Made by a program: the position numbers and the translations under genes. A stretch of 49,912 nucleotides of DNA, taken from an uncultured Eubacteriales bacterium. GTDB lineage: Bacteria > Bacillota > Clostridia > Christensenellales > Aristaeellaceae. The stretch spans positions 1 to 49,912 of the forward strand of contig CACZXF010000021.1 of the NCBI GenBank assembly GCA_902785105.1, given 5' to 3'. Numbering within the stretch: position 1 is the stretch's first letter; each line of letters begins with the position of its first letter. Under the pieces are notes generated by a model. It was not told the DNA's origin. It searched no databases and saw nothing but the letters and a program-made list of their open reading frames with translations. Below are positions 1 through 9,639 of this stretch, piece by piece.

Positions 1-434
1 TACCATTCCATCTGATAAAAATCGCTCCATCTCTGCTGTAGTTCAGCTTCGTTGGTGTGTTTTCCCTTCCTTGTAGATGCATGAATAATCCAGGTTAAAA
101 TATAGACTGGCTAAGAAACTGGTTATCGAAGCATGTGGAAAGATTCAACGAAAAATAGATTTCAAGTGGACTGCTTGAAATGTCCATATTTTAACGAAAA
201 TTAGCATTAAAAATATTATTGCAATCGTTATCGAAAGTATGGACAAATATTTAATAAGGTGATATAATTAGTTTGCAATTGTGTGGCATATTATGTCAAT
301 TATATTGCAGTACATAAGCCGCATGAGGAAATAGAGTGAACGGGCTATGAATGAGGGGGCAATGCCTATGAGATGAAAACGGGCCCTGGTGAATTCCTAT
401 TCTTGCAACCAACAGGATATGAGGAGGAACAATT
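1..434. other. AT-rich intergenic region at left edge
   Basis: No convincing coding frame. The stretch is clearly more AT-rich than the genes around it and carries the promoter of the large BIG2 protein. About 160 nt of untranslated leader would separate the predicted transcription start from the start codon at 435. I see no riboswitch that I can name in it. Confidence 0.6.
240..268 (+). promoter_or_regulatory. Sigma-A-like promoter of the BIG2 protein gene
   Basis: A -35 box TGGACA (240-245), a 17-nt spacer and a perfect -10 box TATAAT (263-268) lie in AT-rich DNA upstream of the gene starting at 435. Transcription would start near 275. Confidence 0.65.
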
Positions 435-3400
435 ATGAAAGATAACGCTTTGAGACGCTTATTTGCGATGATCATCGCGCTGGCCATGCTGACGACTCCC
501 ATAATGGCCGTCGCGGAGGAAGCCGCAGAGGCTTCCGAGCCTGTGATCGAAGCTGAGGGCCTTGAGCCGATGGTCGAGGAGACCGAAGCGGTCGTGCTCG
601 GCGGCGAAGAGGAAGTCGCGGTCGAGGCTGAGGCTGAGAATATCGCTGAGGAAGTTGCCGCGCCGGTAGAAGCCGAGAAGACCTATGCGGACGAGGACTA
701 TCCCTCTGAGGATCGTGAACTCGTAGTCACCAAGAACTCTGTCAAAACGTCCATGAATGTCGGCGATACGCTGAATGTTTCCCTGGATATTGCCGGTGTT
801 TACGCATCCGGCACCTGGAAGAGCAGCAAGACGAAGGTGGCTGTGGTTGAGGAAGCGGAGAACGAGGATGGCAACACCATTACCGCTCTGAGCCCCGGTA
901 CCGCGAAGATCACGGTCAAACTGTCCAACAGAAAGACGCTGACCATCACCGTGACGGTCGCCGATCCCTACATCGCCACCGATGTGGACTTTGATGAATC
1001 CGCCGGCAGCGCGCAGATGCGGGTCGGTGACGAGCTTGATCTCGCTGATTTTATCATCATGGAACCTGAATGGGCGGACCCCTCCACGCTGACCTGGAAA
1101 TCCTCCAAATCCAGCGTGGCGAAGGTGGATAAGTACGGCCATGTGACGGCGAAGAAGGCCGGCAAGGCGAAGATCACCGTCACCACCAAGAAGACCAAGA
1201 AGAAGGACACGATCGAAATCCAGGTTGTGGCCAATAAGCTCACGAACATGTTCCCCAAGCCCACCAAGGCTGTTGTCAGTGCAATGGCTGAGGGCGGCTG
1301 GACCTTTGTCCCCGCGTCCATGGAGATGAAGTCCAACGGCAATCTGGATTGCCAGTTCTATCTGCTCAACGGCACTTCTCTGAAGACCAAGGAGCTCCAC
1401 AATCTGAATATCTACCTGGCAGGCGAGGACGGCGAGCCCTTTGCGTACAACAATTTCGGCACCGTGAAGGCCGCCGCCAGCAAGAACGGCTACAAGGCCT
1501 TCAAGCTGTCCTTCCCGAGCGCGAAGGTTGACCATGAGGTCTTCCTGCCGGAGCTGGGTGATATCTTCATTGGCTTCGAGGATGTGGATACCGTCTACGC
1601 GATCGCCAATGACAAGTATAAGTCCGAGCTGGATTTCATCCCGCTGGATGACTGGCACATCACCGATTCCTATGTGCCGGAACCGCAACCGCAACCGCAG
1701 AACGTCAAAGTGACTTCCATTACTTTGGCTCCCGCGTCCGCCAGTCTTGAAGTCGCTGGCACCACTACGCTGACTGCTACTGTGTTGCCGACGAACGCCA
1801 CGAATAAAAACGTATCCTGGAAGAGCTCCAATGTAAGCGTCGCTACGGTTTCCAACGGCGTGGTTAAGGGATTGACCGCCGGTACCGCCACCATCACCGC
1901 CACCGCGGCTGACGGCAGCGGCGTCCAGGGCGTATGCACCGTGACCGTCAAGGCCGCCGGACCTGCCGGCGTGAAGGTGACCAAGATCACCCTCGACAAG
2001 ACCACCGCGTCCCTCGAGGAAGGCAAGACCGAGAAGCTCACCGCCACCGTTGAGCCCTCCAACGCCACCGATTCCAAGGTTACCTGGACCACCAGCAATA
2101 GCTCTGTTGCCACTGTGAGCGACGGCACCATCACCGCCGTGAAGGCCGGTACCGCCACCATCACCGCCACCGCGGCCGACGGCAGCGGCATCAAGGCCGA
2201 GTGCGCCGTCACCGTCACCGCCCCCGTGGTGAAGAACATCAACCTCGACAAGGAAGCCGTCGAAGTCATCGTTGGTGAAAATGTCAGGCTGTATGAGAAG
2301 GACAACAAGACTGTCACCTGGACGACTCCGAACACTGAAATCGTCTCCGTTACACAGAAGGGTATCGTAACCGCCCTCAAGGAAGGCACGGCCAAGGTCA
2401 TCGCCTCTGCCGGCTCCGACAGCGCGACCTGCGTGGTTACCGTTGTGGGCAAGAACGTCACTGGCTTCGACGCTCTGACCGCTCCCGCATCCCCTTTCTA
2501 TGTGGGTGATACCCACAAGATGGAGCTCACCAATATCCAGCCCACTGGCGCCAATATCAAGAGCATCACCTGGAGCAGCAGCGATGAAACTGTGGCTACT
2601 GTGACTGCCAACGATAAGGGTGCTGAGATCAAGGCTGTCAAGGCCGGCTCCGCGACGATCACCGCCACGCTGAAGGATAACTCCAAGAAGACCGTGTCTG
2701 TCACCGTCGTGAACAAGCCTGTGTATCCCAAAACCATCGTGCTGAGCGCGACCTCCTTGAGCATCGAAGCAGGCAAGACCGATATCCTGTCTGTGAAGGA
2801 ACTCATTGCTGAGGATCCCTCCCAGAAGGTCGACCAGATGGGCGTCAAGTATACCAGCAACAACACTACCGTTGCCAGCGTTGACCAGACCGGCACCGTG
2901 ACGGCCAATGTGCCCGGCACCGCGACCATCTTCGTCGAGTCTGCAAATGGCGGCGCGAAGGCTTCCTGCACGGTTACCGTCACCAAGGCCACTGTGACTA
3001 AGGCTGTTCAGCAGATTGCTTTCGACGACTCCAAGGATTACAGCACCACGATCAACGCCAAGAATCCTCTCGATCTGTCGAAGACCATCGTCTTTACGCC
3101 TGCTGATGCCACCAATAAGGGCATTACCTGGACCAGCAGAAACGAGGCCATTGCCACCGTCGATGAGAACGGCGTTGTGACCGGCAAGTCTGTGGGTACC
3201 GTCATCATCACTGCCAAGTCCAAGGACAGCGATAACGTTGCGTCCATCAACCGCACGATCACTGTCAACAAGGAAGAGTTTGATGTGACCAACGTCACCC
3301 TTGCCAAGGCCAAGGATACTGATCCTGACTTCATTGACATTGGCAGCGCGAACAAGACCATGACTCTGAAGGCGACCATCGAGCCCTCCAACGCGACCCG

Positions 3401-4388
3401 CAAGGACCTGATCTGGAAGACCGACAAGCCGGAGATCGCGACTGTGAGCGACGGCGTTGTTACCGGTGTTTCCGAAGGCAAGGCGATCATCACCGTGCTC
3501 GCCAAGGATGACAAGACCAAGGAAGAGGACATGAAGAAGGCGACCTTTGAGGTTACCGTCAAGAATATCATTCATGTTGAGAGCGTTTCCATCAGCGGCA
3601 AGCCCGCCGATTCTCTCAACAAGGGCGATACTGTGATTCTGTCCGCGTCCGTTACCGGCGAAGGCTCTCAGACGCCCACTGAAACCGGCGTTGTTTGGAG
3701 CAGCACCGATCCCAGCGTGGCCAGCGTTGAGAATGGCCTTGTGACCGCCCTTAAGGTTGGCCAGACCACCATCACCGCGACCTCCAAGGACAATGACAAG
3801 AAGTTCGATCAGTGCGTGGTTAAGGTCATCGAGCGTGCGACCGGCATCAAGCTGGATCAGACCGGTACCGTCGATCTCGTGGAAGGCAAGACTCTGACCC
3901 TGAAGGCGACGGTTGAACCCACCACCACCACTGACACGGTTGTGTTCTCGGATGATGGCACTGGCTTTGCCACTGTCGATTCGAAGACCGGCGTTGTAAC
4001 CGGTAAGGCGGTAGGCAAGACTGTCATCACCGCTACCGCGGGCAGCAAGAAGGCCACAGTTACCATTAATGTCGTTCGTGCGCCTCTTGCCAAGGTTACC
4101 GGCGTCAAGTATTCCCTGAACGTTGACAAGAGCGTCAGCGTTGAATGGGCGAAGGAGTCCACCGGCTATGGCGACTGGTACTGGCTCTACTGCAAGCAGG
4201 GCAATACCGAGATTTACAAGATTCAGACTCAGAATCTCACTGAAACCATCCCCGCTGACAAGCTGAAGAGCGGCCAGGTGTATCAGATCACCGTTCAGGC
4301 GACCCTCGGCAAGGACGAGTCCCACCTCACTGGTGACTACGAGTTCGAAGAGGGACCGGTGTCTGACGCGGTTTCCCTGAACTATTAA
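435..4388 (+). CDS. Very large secreted multi-BIG2-domain surface protein
   Basis: 1317 residues. The N-terminus is a Sec signal peptide (MKDN..RRLF then a hydrophobic stretch ending near AVAEE), followed by a very acidic Glu-rich linker to about residue 95. Then come about eleven bacterial Ig-like (BIG2) modules, each recognisable by a W-[KST]-[ST]-S...V-A-x-V core and a G-x-A-x-I-T-V end. A non-BIG2 island (about residues 270-420, aromatic-rich, ending in a PQPQPQ linker) separates modules two and three. The last ~100 residues look fibronectin-III-like. No LPXTG motif, C-terminal membrane helix or SLH domain is visible, so the mode of attachment is unknown. BIG2 proteins are usually adhesins or envelope proteins; the ligand cannot be told from sequence. 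AGGAGGAA precedes the ATG. A perfect terminator follows. Confidence 0.9.
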   Translation: MKDNALRRLFAMIIALAMLTTPIMAVAEEAAEASEPVIEAEGLEPMVEETEAVVLGGEEEVAVEAEAENIAEEVAAPVEAEKTYADEDYPSEDRELVVTKNSVKTSMNVGDTLNVSLDIAGVYASGTWKSSKTKVAVVEEAENEDGNTITALSPGTAKITVKLSNRKTLTITVTVADPYIATDVDFDESAGSAQMRVGDELDLADFIIMEPEWADPSTLTWKSSKSSVAKVDKYGHVTAKKAGKAKITVTTKKTKKKDTIEIQVVANKLTNMFPKPTKAVVSAMAEGGWTFVPASMEMKSNGNLDCQFYLLNGTSLKTKELHNLNIYLAGEDGEPFAYNNFGTVKAAASKNGYKAFKLSFPSAKVDHEVFLPELGDIFIGFEDVDTVYAIANDKYKSELDFIPLDDWHITDSYVPEPQPQPQNVKVTSITLAPASASLEVAGTTTLTATVLPTNATNKNVSWKSSNVSVATVSNGVVKGLTAGTATITATAADGSGVQGVCTVTVKAAGPAGVKVTKITLDKTTASLEEGKTEKLTATVEPSNATDSKVTWTTSNSSVATVSDGTITAVKAGTATITATAADGSGIKAECAVTVTAPVVKNINLDKEAVEVIVGENVRLYEKDNKTVTWTTPNTEIVSVTQKGIVTALKEGTAKVIASAGSDSATCVVTVVGKNVTGFDALTAPASPFYVGDTHKMELTNIQPTGANIKSITWSSSDETVATVTANDKGAEIKAVKAGSATITATLKDNSKKTVSVTVVNKPVYPKTIVLSATSLSIEAGKTDILSVKELIAEDPSQKVDQMGVKYTSNNTTVASVDQTGTVTANVPGTATIFVESANGGAKASCTVTVTKATVTKAVQQIAFDDSKDYSTTINAKNPLDLSKTIVFTPADATNKGITWTSRNEAIATVDENGVVTGKSVGTVIITAKSKDSDNVASINRTITVNKEEFDVTNVTLAKAKDTDPDFIDIGSANKTMTLKATIEPSNATRKDLIWKTDKPEIATVSDGVVTGVSEGKAIITVLAKDDKTKEEDMKKATFEVTVKNIIHVESVSISGKPADSLNKGDTVILSASVTGEGSQTPTETGVVWSSTDPSVASVENGLVTALKVGQTTITATSKDNDKKFDQCVVKVIERATGIKLDQTGTVDLVEGKTLTLKATVEPTTTTDTVVFSDDGTGFATVDSKTGVVTGKAVGKTVITATAGSKKATVTINVVRAPLAKVTGVKYSLNVDKSVSVEWAKESTGYGDWYWLYCKQGNTEIYKIQTQNLTETIPADKLKSGQVYQITVQATLGKDESHLTGDYEFEEGPVSDAVSLNY
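1881..2200 (+). repeat. Near-identical direct repeat inside BIG2 modules 3 and 4
   Basis: A block starting GGTACCGCCACCATCACCGC occurs at 1881 and again at 2148, 267 nt (89 codons) apart, and stays almost identical for about 50 nt. This spacing equals one BIG2 module, so it marks a recent module duplication within the gene. Confidence 0.75.
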
Positions 4389-4431
4389 TCACCTTTGACT
4401 CAACTTTAGCTGTTCATTAAAACTGAACACA

Positions 4432-4480
4432 ACCCCGGTGACGGCCTTTTCCCGGCCGTCACCGGGGTCCCTTTATTTTG
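4432..4480 (+). terminator. Rho-independent terminator after the BIG2 protein gene
   Basis: A perfect 15-bp stem (4432-4446 with 4454-4468, loop TTTTCCC) is followed by CCCTTTATTTT. It lies 43 nt after the stop codon. Confidence 0.85.
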
Positions 4481-4492
4481 TGGGTACAACAA

Positions 4493-4527
4493 AGAACTGC
4501 CATCCCTTTTTCTGGGGCGGCAGTTCT
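4493..4527 (-). terminator. Hairpin terminator of the Nudix gene
   Basis: AGAACTGCC (4493-4501) pairs with GGCAGTTCT (4519-4527). Read on the minus strand it sits just after the Nudix stop codon and is followed by TTGTTGT, a modest U-rich tract. Confidence 0.55.
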
Positions 4528-4530
4528 GTG

Positions 4531-4980
4531 TTATCTGTCCTTTTCGGAGCCTATGAATATGGTCTCTCCATAGCCGATCAGGCCGGAGATGTTGTCGCGG
4601 ATGGCGCGGGGGAAGAGGTTGCGGCGGGTGATTTCGCGGAGATCGATCCACTCCAGGCCGATCTGGAAGCGGTCCGTTTCGGTGGGAGCGCGCTTGGGCT
4701 CGGGGCCCAGCTTGCAGAGGAAGATGAAGTAGATTTTGTGGGCGTTGGGATCATGACGCCCCACGCTGATGCGCTCATAGATGCCGGAGAGGCGGATGGG
4801 GATGACGGAATACCCCGTCTCCTCCAATAATTCCCGCTTCACGGTCTCGTTCAGCATTTCGCCAGTGTGCTGTCCGCCGCCGGGCAGGGCGTAATATTCC
4901 CCGAATTTGGAGATGCAGCGGTTGACCAATATCTTGCCGTCGTTCAGCACGATGGCCTTCGCGGAATTGCGCACGGGCAC
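4531..4980 (-). CDS. Nudix hydrolase
   Basis: 149 residues, a usual length for a single-domain Nudix enzyme. The Nudix box is complete: from about residue 35, G-x5-E-x7-RE-L-x-EE-TG-Y, with the metal-binding RELLEE core. These enzymes cleave nucleoside diphosphates linked to another group; the residues visible do not fix the substrate. The start is GTG at 4980, preceded on the minus strand by AGGGGGGTGA; a second GTG two codons later is possible. The gene is monocistronic, convergent with the BIG2 gene. Confidence 0.85.
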   Translation of the reverse strand: MPVRNSAKAIVLNDGKILVNRCISKFGEYYALPGGGQHTGEMLNETVKRELLEETGYSVIPIRLSGIYERISVGRHDPNAHKIYFIFLCKLGPEPKRAPTETDRFQIGLEWIDLREITRRNLFPRAIRDNISGLIGYGETIFIGSEKDR

Positions 4981-5174
4981 GGCGGTTCACCCCCCTCGTT
5001 CTGAGATGATGCTCATATACTATTATAAAGGTTTGGCATGTTTTTTTCAATACGTTTCGTCAAGAAATCAACATAAGGATTTGAGAAAATTCGCGCCGAT
5101 TCATACAATGCGCCGGTTTTTTGACGGGACAATGTTAAATTGAGTAAAGTTAGCATGAATTTGAGGTTGCTTCG

Positions 5175-5203
5175 TTGAATGTTAGCGCGGGGGATGTTAC
5201 AAT
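5175..5203 (+). promoter_or_regulatory. Promoter of the 2-oxoacid dehydrogenase operon
   Basis: -35 TTGAAT (5175-5180), 17-nt spacer, -10 TACAAT (5198-5203). The predicted start is about 45 nt before the E2 start codon. Confidence 0.6.
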
Positions 5204-5257
5204 AGTATCAGTGAGGCCATAGCGCCTGATAATTTGATGGACAGGGAGGAAATTCCA

Positions 5258-6877
5258 ATGGCTGTTGCAGTAATCATGCCCCGCCAGGGCAATACCGTGG
5301 AAAGCTGTATCATTACCGAGTGGAAGAAAAAAGTGGGGGACACCGTCGCGGTGGGCGATATACTGTTCGCCTATGAGACCGACAAAGCCGCCTTCGAGTG
5401 CGAGGCCGAAACCGCCGGCACCCTGCTGAAGGTGCTATTTGAAGAAGGCGACGACGTGCCCGTGCTGGAGAACGTCTGCGTCATCGGCAACCCCGGCGAG
5501 GACCCCGACGCCGCGCTGTCCGGCGCACCCGCCGCTCCGACTGCCGGACCCGCCGCGCCCGCTGCCGCCGCTGCCGCGTCTGCCGCCGCCGCGGGGGACT
5601 GCCAGCCGGTCATCATGCCCCGCCAGGGCAACACCGTGGAATCCTGCGTCATCACCGAGTTCTTCAAGGCCGTGGGCGACCAGGTCAATGTGGGTGACAA
5701 GCTCTTCGCCTATGAGACGGACAAGGCCGCTTTCGAGTGCGAGGCCGAGTTCGCCGGTACGATGCTGGCTATCTTCTATAACGAGGGCGACGACGTGCCC
5801 TGTCTGGACAACGTCTGCGTCATCGGCCAACCCGGCGCGAACCCCGAGGTGTTCCGTCCCGGCGCCGAGGTTCCTGCTGCCGCTGCTCCCGCCGTCGCGC
5901 CTGCCGTCGAAGCCGCGCCCGCCGCGGAGCTGGCCGAGCCCGCCGTGGTCGTCGGCGATCTGCATATCTCCCCCCGCGCCAAGAAGCTGGCCGAGGAGAA
6001 GAAGGCCGACCTGTCTAAGGTCGTCCCGACGGGCCCCGATGGCCGCGTGATCGAGCGCGACGTGCAGAAGCTCATCGACGAGGGCAAGCTGCTGGGCGCG
6101 AAGGCTGCCGAAGCTGCCGCCGCTCCCGCCGTCAGCGCCGCGCCCGTGGAGCTGGGCGTGCCCTGCGACGACAGCTACACCGAGCCCATGTCCAACATCC
6201 GCAAGGTCATCGCCCGGTCCATGGTCGCCAGCCTGTCCACCATGGCTCAGCTCACCCACAACATCTCCTACGACGCCACCGAGGTCAAGAATGCCCGCGC
6301 CCTGTTCAAGGCCAAGGGAGAAGCCTTCGGCATGGACAAGATCAGCATCAACGACATCGTGATGTACGTCGTGGCCCGCACGCTGATGCAGCCTGAGCAC
6401 CGCGCCCTCAACGCCAACCTCATCGATGACGGCAAGACCATGAAGTACTTCCGCGGCGTCAACCTGGGCATGGCGGTGGATACCGACCGCGGCCTGATGG
6501 TGCCCACCATCTTTGGTGCTGACAGGATGACCCTGAAGCAGCTCTCCGACACCGCCAAGAAGCTGGCCAAGGAGTGCAAGGAGGGCAAGATCAGCCCGGA
6601 TTACCTGTCCGGCGCGTCCTTCACCGTCTCCAACATCGGCTCCCTGGGCATCGAGAGCTTCACCCCCGTGGTGAATCCGCCCCAGACCGGCATCCTCGGC
6701 GTCTGCGCCATGAAGGACGCCTTCCGGATGAACAACGGCCAGATCGAGGTCTATCCCAGCATGAACCTGTCCTTGTCCTACGACCACCGCGCCCTGGACG
6801 GCACCCCTGCCAGCAAGTTCCTGCGCGACCTCAAGAACAACCTCGAAAACTTCACCCTGATGCTTGCCAAGGGCTGA
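5258..6877 (+). CDS. Dihydrolipoamide acyltransferase (E2) of a 2-oxoacid dehydrogenase complex
   Basis: 539 residues. It has two N-terminal lipoyl domains (about 1-78 and 117-193) with lipoylation lysines K43 and K156, both inside ETDKAAFE; an Ala/Pro-rich linker between them; a peripheral subunit-binding domain (about 236-276); and a C-terminal catalytic domain with the active-site motif DHRALDG (H510, D514). E2 carries the acyl group on lipoate and hands it to CoA. A TTG 24 nt upstream is in frame, but AGGGAGGA at 5243-5250 fits the ATG at 5258. The fused E1 follows 39 nt downstream, so the two form an operon. No E3 is in the window. Substrate (pyruvate, acetoin or a branched-chain acid) is not decided by sequence alone. 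Confidence 0.9.
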   Translation: MAVAVIMPRQGNTVESCIITEWKKKVGDTVAVGDILFAYETDKAAFECEAETAGTLLKVLFEEGDDVPVLENVCVIGNPGEDPDAALSGAPAAPTAGPAAPAAAAAASAAAAGDCQPVIMPRQGNTVESCVITEFFKAVGDQVNVGDKLFAYETDKAAFECEAEFAGTMLAIFYNEGDDVPCLDNVCVIGQPGANPEVFRPGAEVPAAAAPAVAPAVEAAPAAELAEPAVVVGDLHISPRAKKLAEEKKADLSKVVPTGPDGRVIERDVQKLIDEGKLLGAKAAEAAAAPAVSAAPVELGVPCDDSYTEPMSNIRKVIARSMVASLSTMAQLTHNISYDATEVKNARALFKAKGEAFGMDKISINDIVMYVVARTLMQPEHRALNANLIDDGKTMKYFRGVNLGMAVDTDRGLMVPTIFGADRMTLKQLSDTAKKLAKECKEGKISPDYLSGASFTVSNIGSLGIESFTPVVNPPQTGILGVCAMKDAFRMNNGQIEVYPSMNLSLSYDHRALDGTPASKFLRDLKNNLENFTLMLAKG

Positions 6878-6916
6878 AAAGAAATTATAGATTCATATAA
6901 AGGAGAGTAGATCAAA

Positions 6917-9391
6917 ATGTCCAAGCAGCTGTTTGTTGACCCGAATGAGCGCCGCGCCTCCGGCTATATCCATTTTGAGGACATTCCGGTCAACCAGTAC
7001 AAAAAGACCGTCAAGGACGAGCTGGGTAACTTCACCAAGGAGCAGTTTGTCAACATCTACCGCGACATGCTGACCCTGCGCGAGTTCGAGACGATGATCA
7101 ACCTCATCAAAAAGACCGGCGAATACAAGGGCATCGCCTACAACCATCCCGGCCCGGCCCACCTTTCCATGGGTCAGGAGGCGGCGGCTGTCGGCGAGGC
7201 GTTCCACCTGGATGTGAACGACTTCATCTTCGGCTCCCATCGCGCCCACTCCGACATACTGGCGAAGGGCCTTTCCGCCATCGAAAAGCTGTCCGATGAG
7301 GAGCTTCTGGACATCATGAAGAACTTCCTGGACGGCAAGACCTACAACGTCATCAAGGACGAGCCCCACGAGACCGTGAAGGACATCGCCATAAACTTCC
7401 TGCTCTACGGCGCGATGGCGGAGATCTTCGCCCGCGAGACTGGCTTCAACCGCGGCCTCGGCGGCTCCATGCACACCTTCTTCACCCCCTTCGGCATCTA
7501 TCCCAACAACGCCATCGTCGGCGGCAGCGGCACCATCGCCATGGGCGCGGCGCTGTACAAGCGCGTGAACCGCAAGCCCGGCATCGTCATCGCCAACATC
7601 GGCGACGGTTCCCTGGGCCGCGGCCCCGTCCTCGAGGCGCTGAACATGGCCGGCATGGGCCAGCTCACCCAGCTCTGGGACGACGAGATGAAGGGCGGCC
7701 TCCCCGTCATGTTCAACATCGTCAACAACCAGTACGGCATGGGCGGCCAGACCGTGGGCGAGACCATGGGCTACGACATGCCCGCCCGCCTCGGCGCTGG
7801 CTTCAACCCCAACCAGATGCTGGCCGAGCGTGTGGACGGCTTCAACCCCCTGGCCGTCATCGAGGCCTATGGCCGCAAGAAGAAGCTGCTCCTCGAGGGC
7901 AAGGGACCCGCGCTGCTGGACGTGGTGACCTACCGCTTCGCCGGCCACAGCCCGTCGGACAGCTCCTCCTACCGTACCAAGGAAGAGATAGCCGCCTGGG
8001 AGGCCCAGGACCCCATCATCGAATATCGCAAACAGCTCATCGAGGCGGGCGTGGCGACGGAAGCCGAGTGCGACGCCATCGTCAAGTATGTCGAGGACGC
8101 CATCCTCCGCAACTTCAAGCTCTCCATCGACGAGAAGATCTCCCCGCGCATGGACCTGGTTGCCAATCCCGACGCCATCGCCGACCTGATGTTCACCAAC
8201 GGCCATGTGGAGTCCTTCGGCGCGCCCGGCCAGAAGCCCGACGTGCTGATGAGCATGGAGGAGAACCCCCGCGTCCAGGCCATTGCCAAGAAGGAGCGCT
8301 GGGGCATCAATCCCGACGGCAGTCTGGTTTCCAAGAACAAGGTCTATCAGCTCCGCGACGGCCTGTTCGAGGCCATCATCGACCGGTTCTACAAGGACCC
8401 GACTCTGGTCTCTTATGGCGAAGACGTCCGCGACTGGGGCGGCGCGTTCGCGGTCTATCGTGGACTGACCGAGGCCCTGCCGTACCATCGCCTGTTCAAC
8501 AGCCCCATCTCCGAGTCCGCCATCGTGGGCAGCGCCGTGGGCTACGCCATGGCCGGCGGCCGCGCCCTGGTGGAGCTGATGTACTGCGACTTCCTGGGCT
8601 GCGCCGGTGACGAGGTGTTCAACCAGATGGCGAAGTGGCAGGCCATGTCCGCCGATGTCATCAAGATGCCCGTGGTGCTCCGCGTGTCCGTGGGCAGCAA
8701 GTACGGCGCGCAGCACTCCCAGGATTGGACGAGCCTCACCGCCCACATTCCGGGCCTGAAGATCGCCTTCCCCAACACCCCCTACGATGCCAAGGGCCTG
8801 ATGGCCACCGCTCTGGCTGGCACCGACCCCGTGGTGTTCTTCGAGAGCCAGCGCATCTACGATGTGGGCGAGCAGTTCCACGAGGGCGGCGTCCCCGCGG
8901 ACTACTATGAGATCCCCTTCGGCAAGGCCGACATCAAGCGCCCCGGCAAGGATGTCACCATCCTGACCTTCGGCGCGGTGCTCTATCGTGCGTTGAAGGC
9001 TGCCGACGAGCTGAAGGACAAGTACAATCTCGAGGCCGAGGTCATCGACGCCCGCACGCTGGTGCCCTTCGACTACGAGACCCTCATCGAGTCCGTCAAG
9101 AAGACCGGCCGCCTGGTCATCGTCACCGACGCCTGCGAGCGCGGCTCCTTCGCCTCCGAGGTCGCCCGCCAGATCACCGAAATGGCCTTCGATTACCTCG
9201 ACGCTCCGCCGGTGGTCGTTGCCTCCAAGAACTGGATCACTCCCGCCCATGAGCTGGAGGAAGCCTTCTTCCCCCAGCCGAGCTGGATCATCGACGCCAT
9301 CAACGCCAAGATCCTCCCCATCCCCGGCTACATCAACACCACCAATCAGACCCTCGCCAAGAAGCTCGAAAACGAGTCCAAGGGCGTGTAA
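6917..9391 (+). CDS. Fused E1 alpha-beta subunit of a thiamine-dependent 2-oxoacid dehydrogenase
   Basis: 824 residues. The first ~430 residues are an E1-alpha module with the thiamine diphosphate motif (GDGSLGRGP near residue 229 and NNQYGMGG some 40 residues later). From about residue 470 the chain is an E1-beta module (GEDVRDWGGAF, then the SPISESAIVG and FVNQ-like core, and a C-terminal transketolase-C domain). Most homologues are two separate chains, so this is a natural alpha-beta fusion. It would decarboxylate the 2-oxoacid and acylate lipoate on the E2 encoded just upstream. AGGAGAG precedes the ATG. A terminator follows the stop codon, so the operon ends here without an E3. Confidence 0.88.
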   Translation: MSKQLFVDPNERRASGYIHFEDIPVNQYKKTVKDELGNFTKEQFVNIYRDMLTLREFETMINLIKKTGEYKGIAYNHPGPAHLSMGQEAAAVGEAFHLDVNDFIFGSHRAHSDILAKGLSAIEKLSDEELLDIMKNFLDGKTYNVIKDEPHETVKDIAINFLLYGAMAEIFARETGFNRGLGGSMHTFFTPFGIYPNNAIVGGSGTIAMGAALYKRVNRKPGIVIANIGDGSLGRGPVLEALNMAGMGQLTQLWDDEMKGGLPVMFNIVNNQYGMGGQTVGETMGYDMPARLGAGFNPNQMLAERVDGFNPLAVIEAYGRKKKLLLEGKGPALLDVVTYRFAGHSPSDSSSYRTKEEIAAWEAQDPIIEYRKQLIEAGVATEAECDAIVKYVEDAILRNFKLSIDEKISPRMDLVANPDAIADLMFTNGHVESFGAPGQKPDVLMSMEENPRVQAIAKKERWGINPDGSLVSKNKVYQLRDGLFEAIIDRFYKDPTLVSYGEDVRDWGGAFAVYRGLTEALPYHRLFNSPISESAIVGSAVGYAMAGGRALVELMYCDFLGCAGDEVFNQMAKWQAMSADVIKMPVVLRVSVGSKYGAQHSQDWTSLTAHIPGLKIAFPNTPYDAKGLMATALAGTDPVVFFESQRIYDVGEQFHEGGVPADYYEIPFGKADIKRPGKDVTILTFGAVLYRALKAADELKDKYNLEAEVIDARTLVPFDYETLIESVKKTGRLVIVTDACERGSFASEVARQITEMAFDYLDAPPVVVASKNWITPAHELEEAFFPQPSWIIDAINAKILPIPGYINTTNQTLAKKLENESKGV

Positions 9392-9406
9392 TGGCTTAGA
9401 GAGGCA

Positions 9407-9444
9407 GGCAGGTTATCCCATCCGGATAGCCTGCCTGTTTTAAA
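9407..9444 (+). terminator. Terminator after the E2-E1 operon
   Basis: A 12-bp stem with one G-U pair (9407-9418 with 9424-9435), followed by TGTTTTAAATT. Confidence 0.8.
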
Positions 9445-9541
9445 TTGTAAAAATTTTGTGACCCGGCATTTAACGGTATTTTTGACATGTAAAGAAACAA
9501 TCTATTTGATATAATTAATATAGATGGCACTTTATCATGCC

Positions 9542-9558
9542 GATAAACAGGGATTATC
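9542..9558. repeat. Short palindrome GATAAACAGGGATTATC, copy 1
   Basis: GATAA and TTATC arms flank CAGGGA. The same motif recurs at 22377-22393 and 41015-41032, always in intergenic DNA. Here it lies about 80 nt before the phosphatase gene. Confidence 0.6.
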
Positions 9559-9639
9559 AGGGGAGGCGAATCTCTCCCGGACAGATTTCAAAATATCGCT
9601 GTGAATCGAATAAACAAGCCATCGACCAGGAGAAAGAAT

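Noticed and set aside
296-502. Short minus-strand frame near the left edge
   Set aside because: It overlaps the BIG2 start region, has no ribosome-binding site and no recognisable content.
459-4325. Long open frame on the minus strand opposite the BIG2 gene
   Set aside because: Low-complexity His/Gly/Leu-rich translation, no ribosome-binding site or domain; it mirrors the codon bias of the real gene.
9482-9515. TTGACA and TATAAT upstream of the phosphatase gene
   Set aside because: Both boxes are perfect but 22 nt apart, too far for a standard sigma-A promoter; left out as a feature though the TATAAT alone may still be used.
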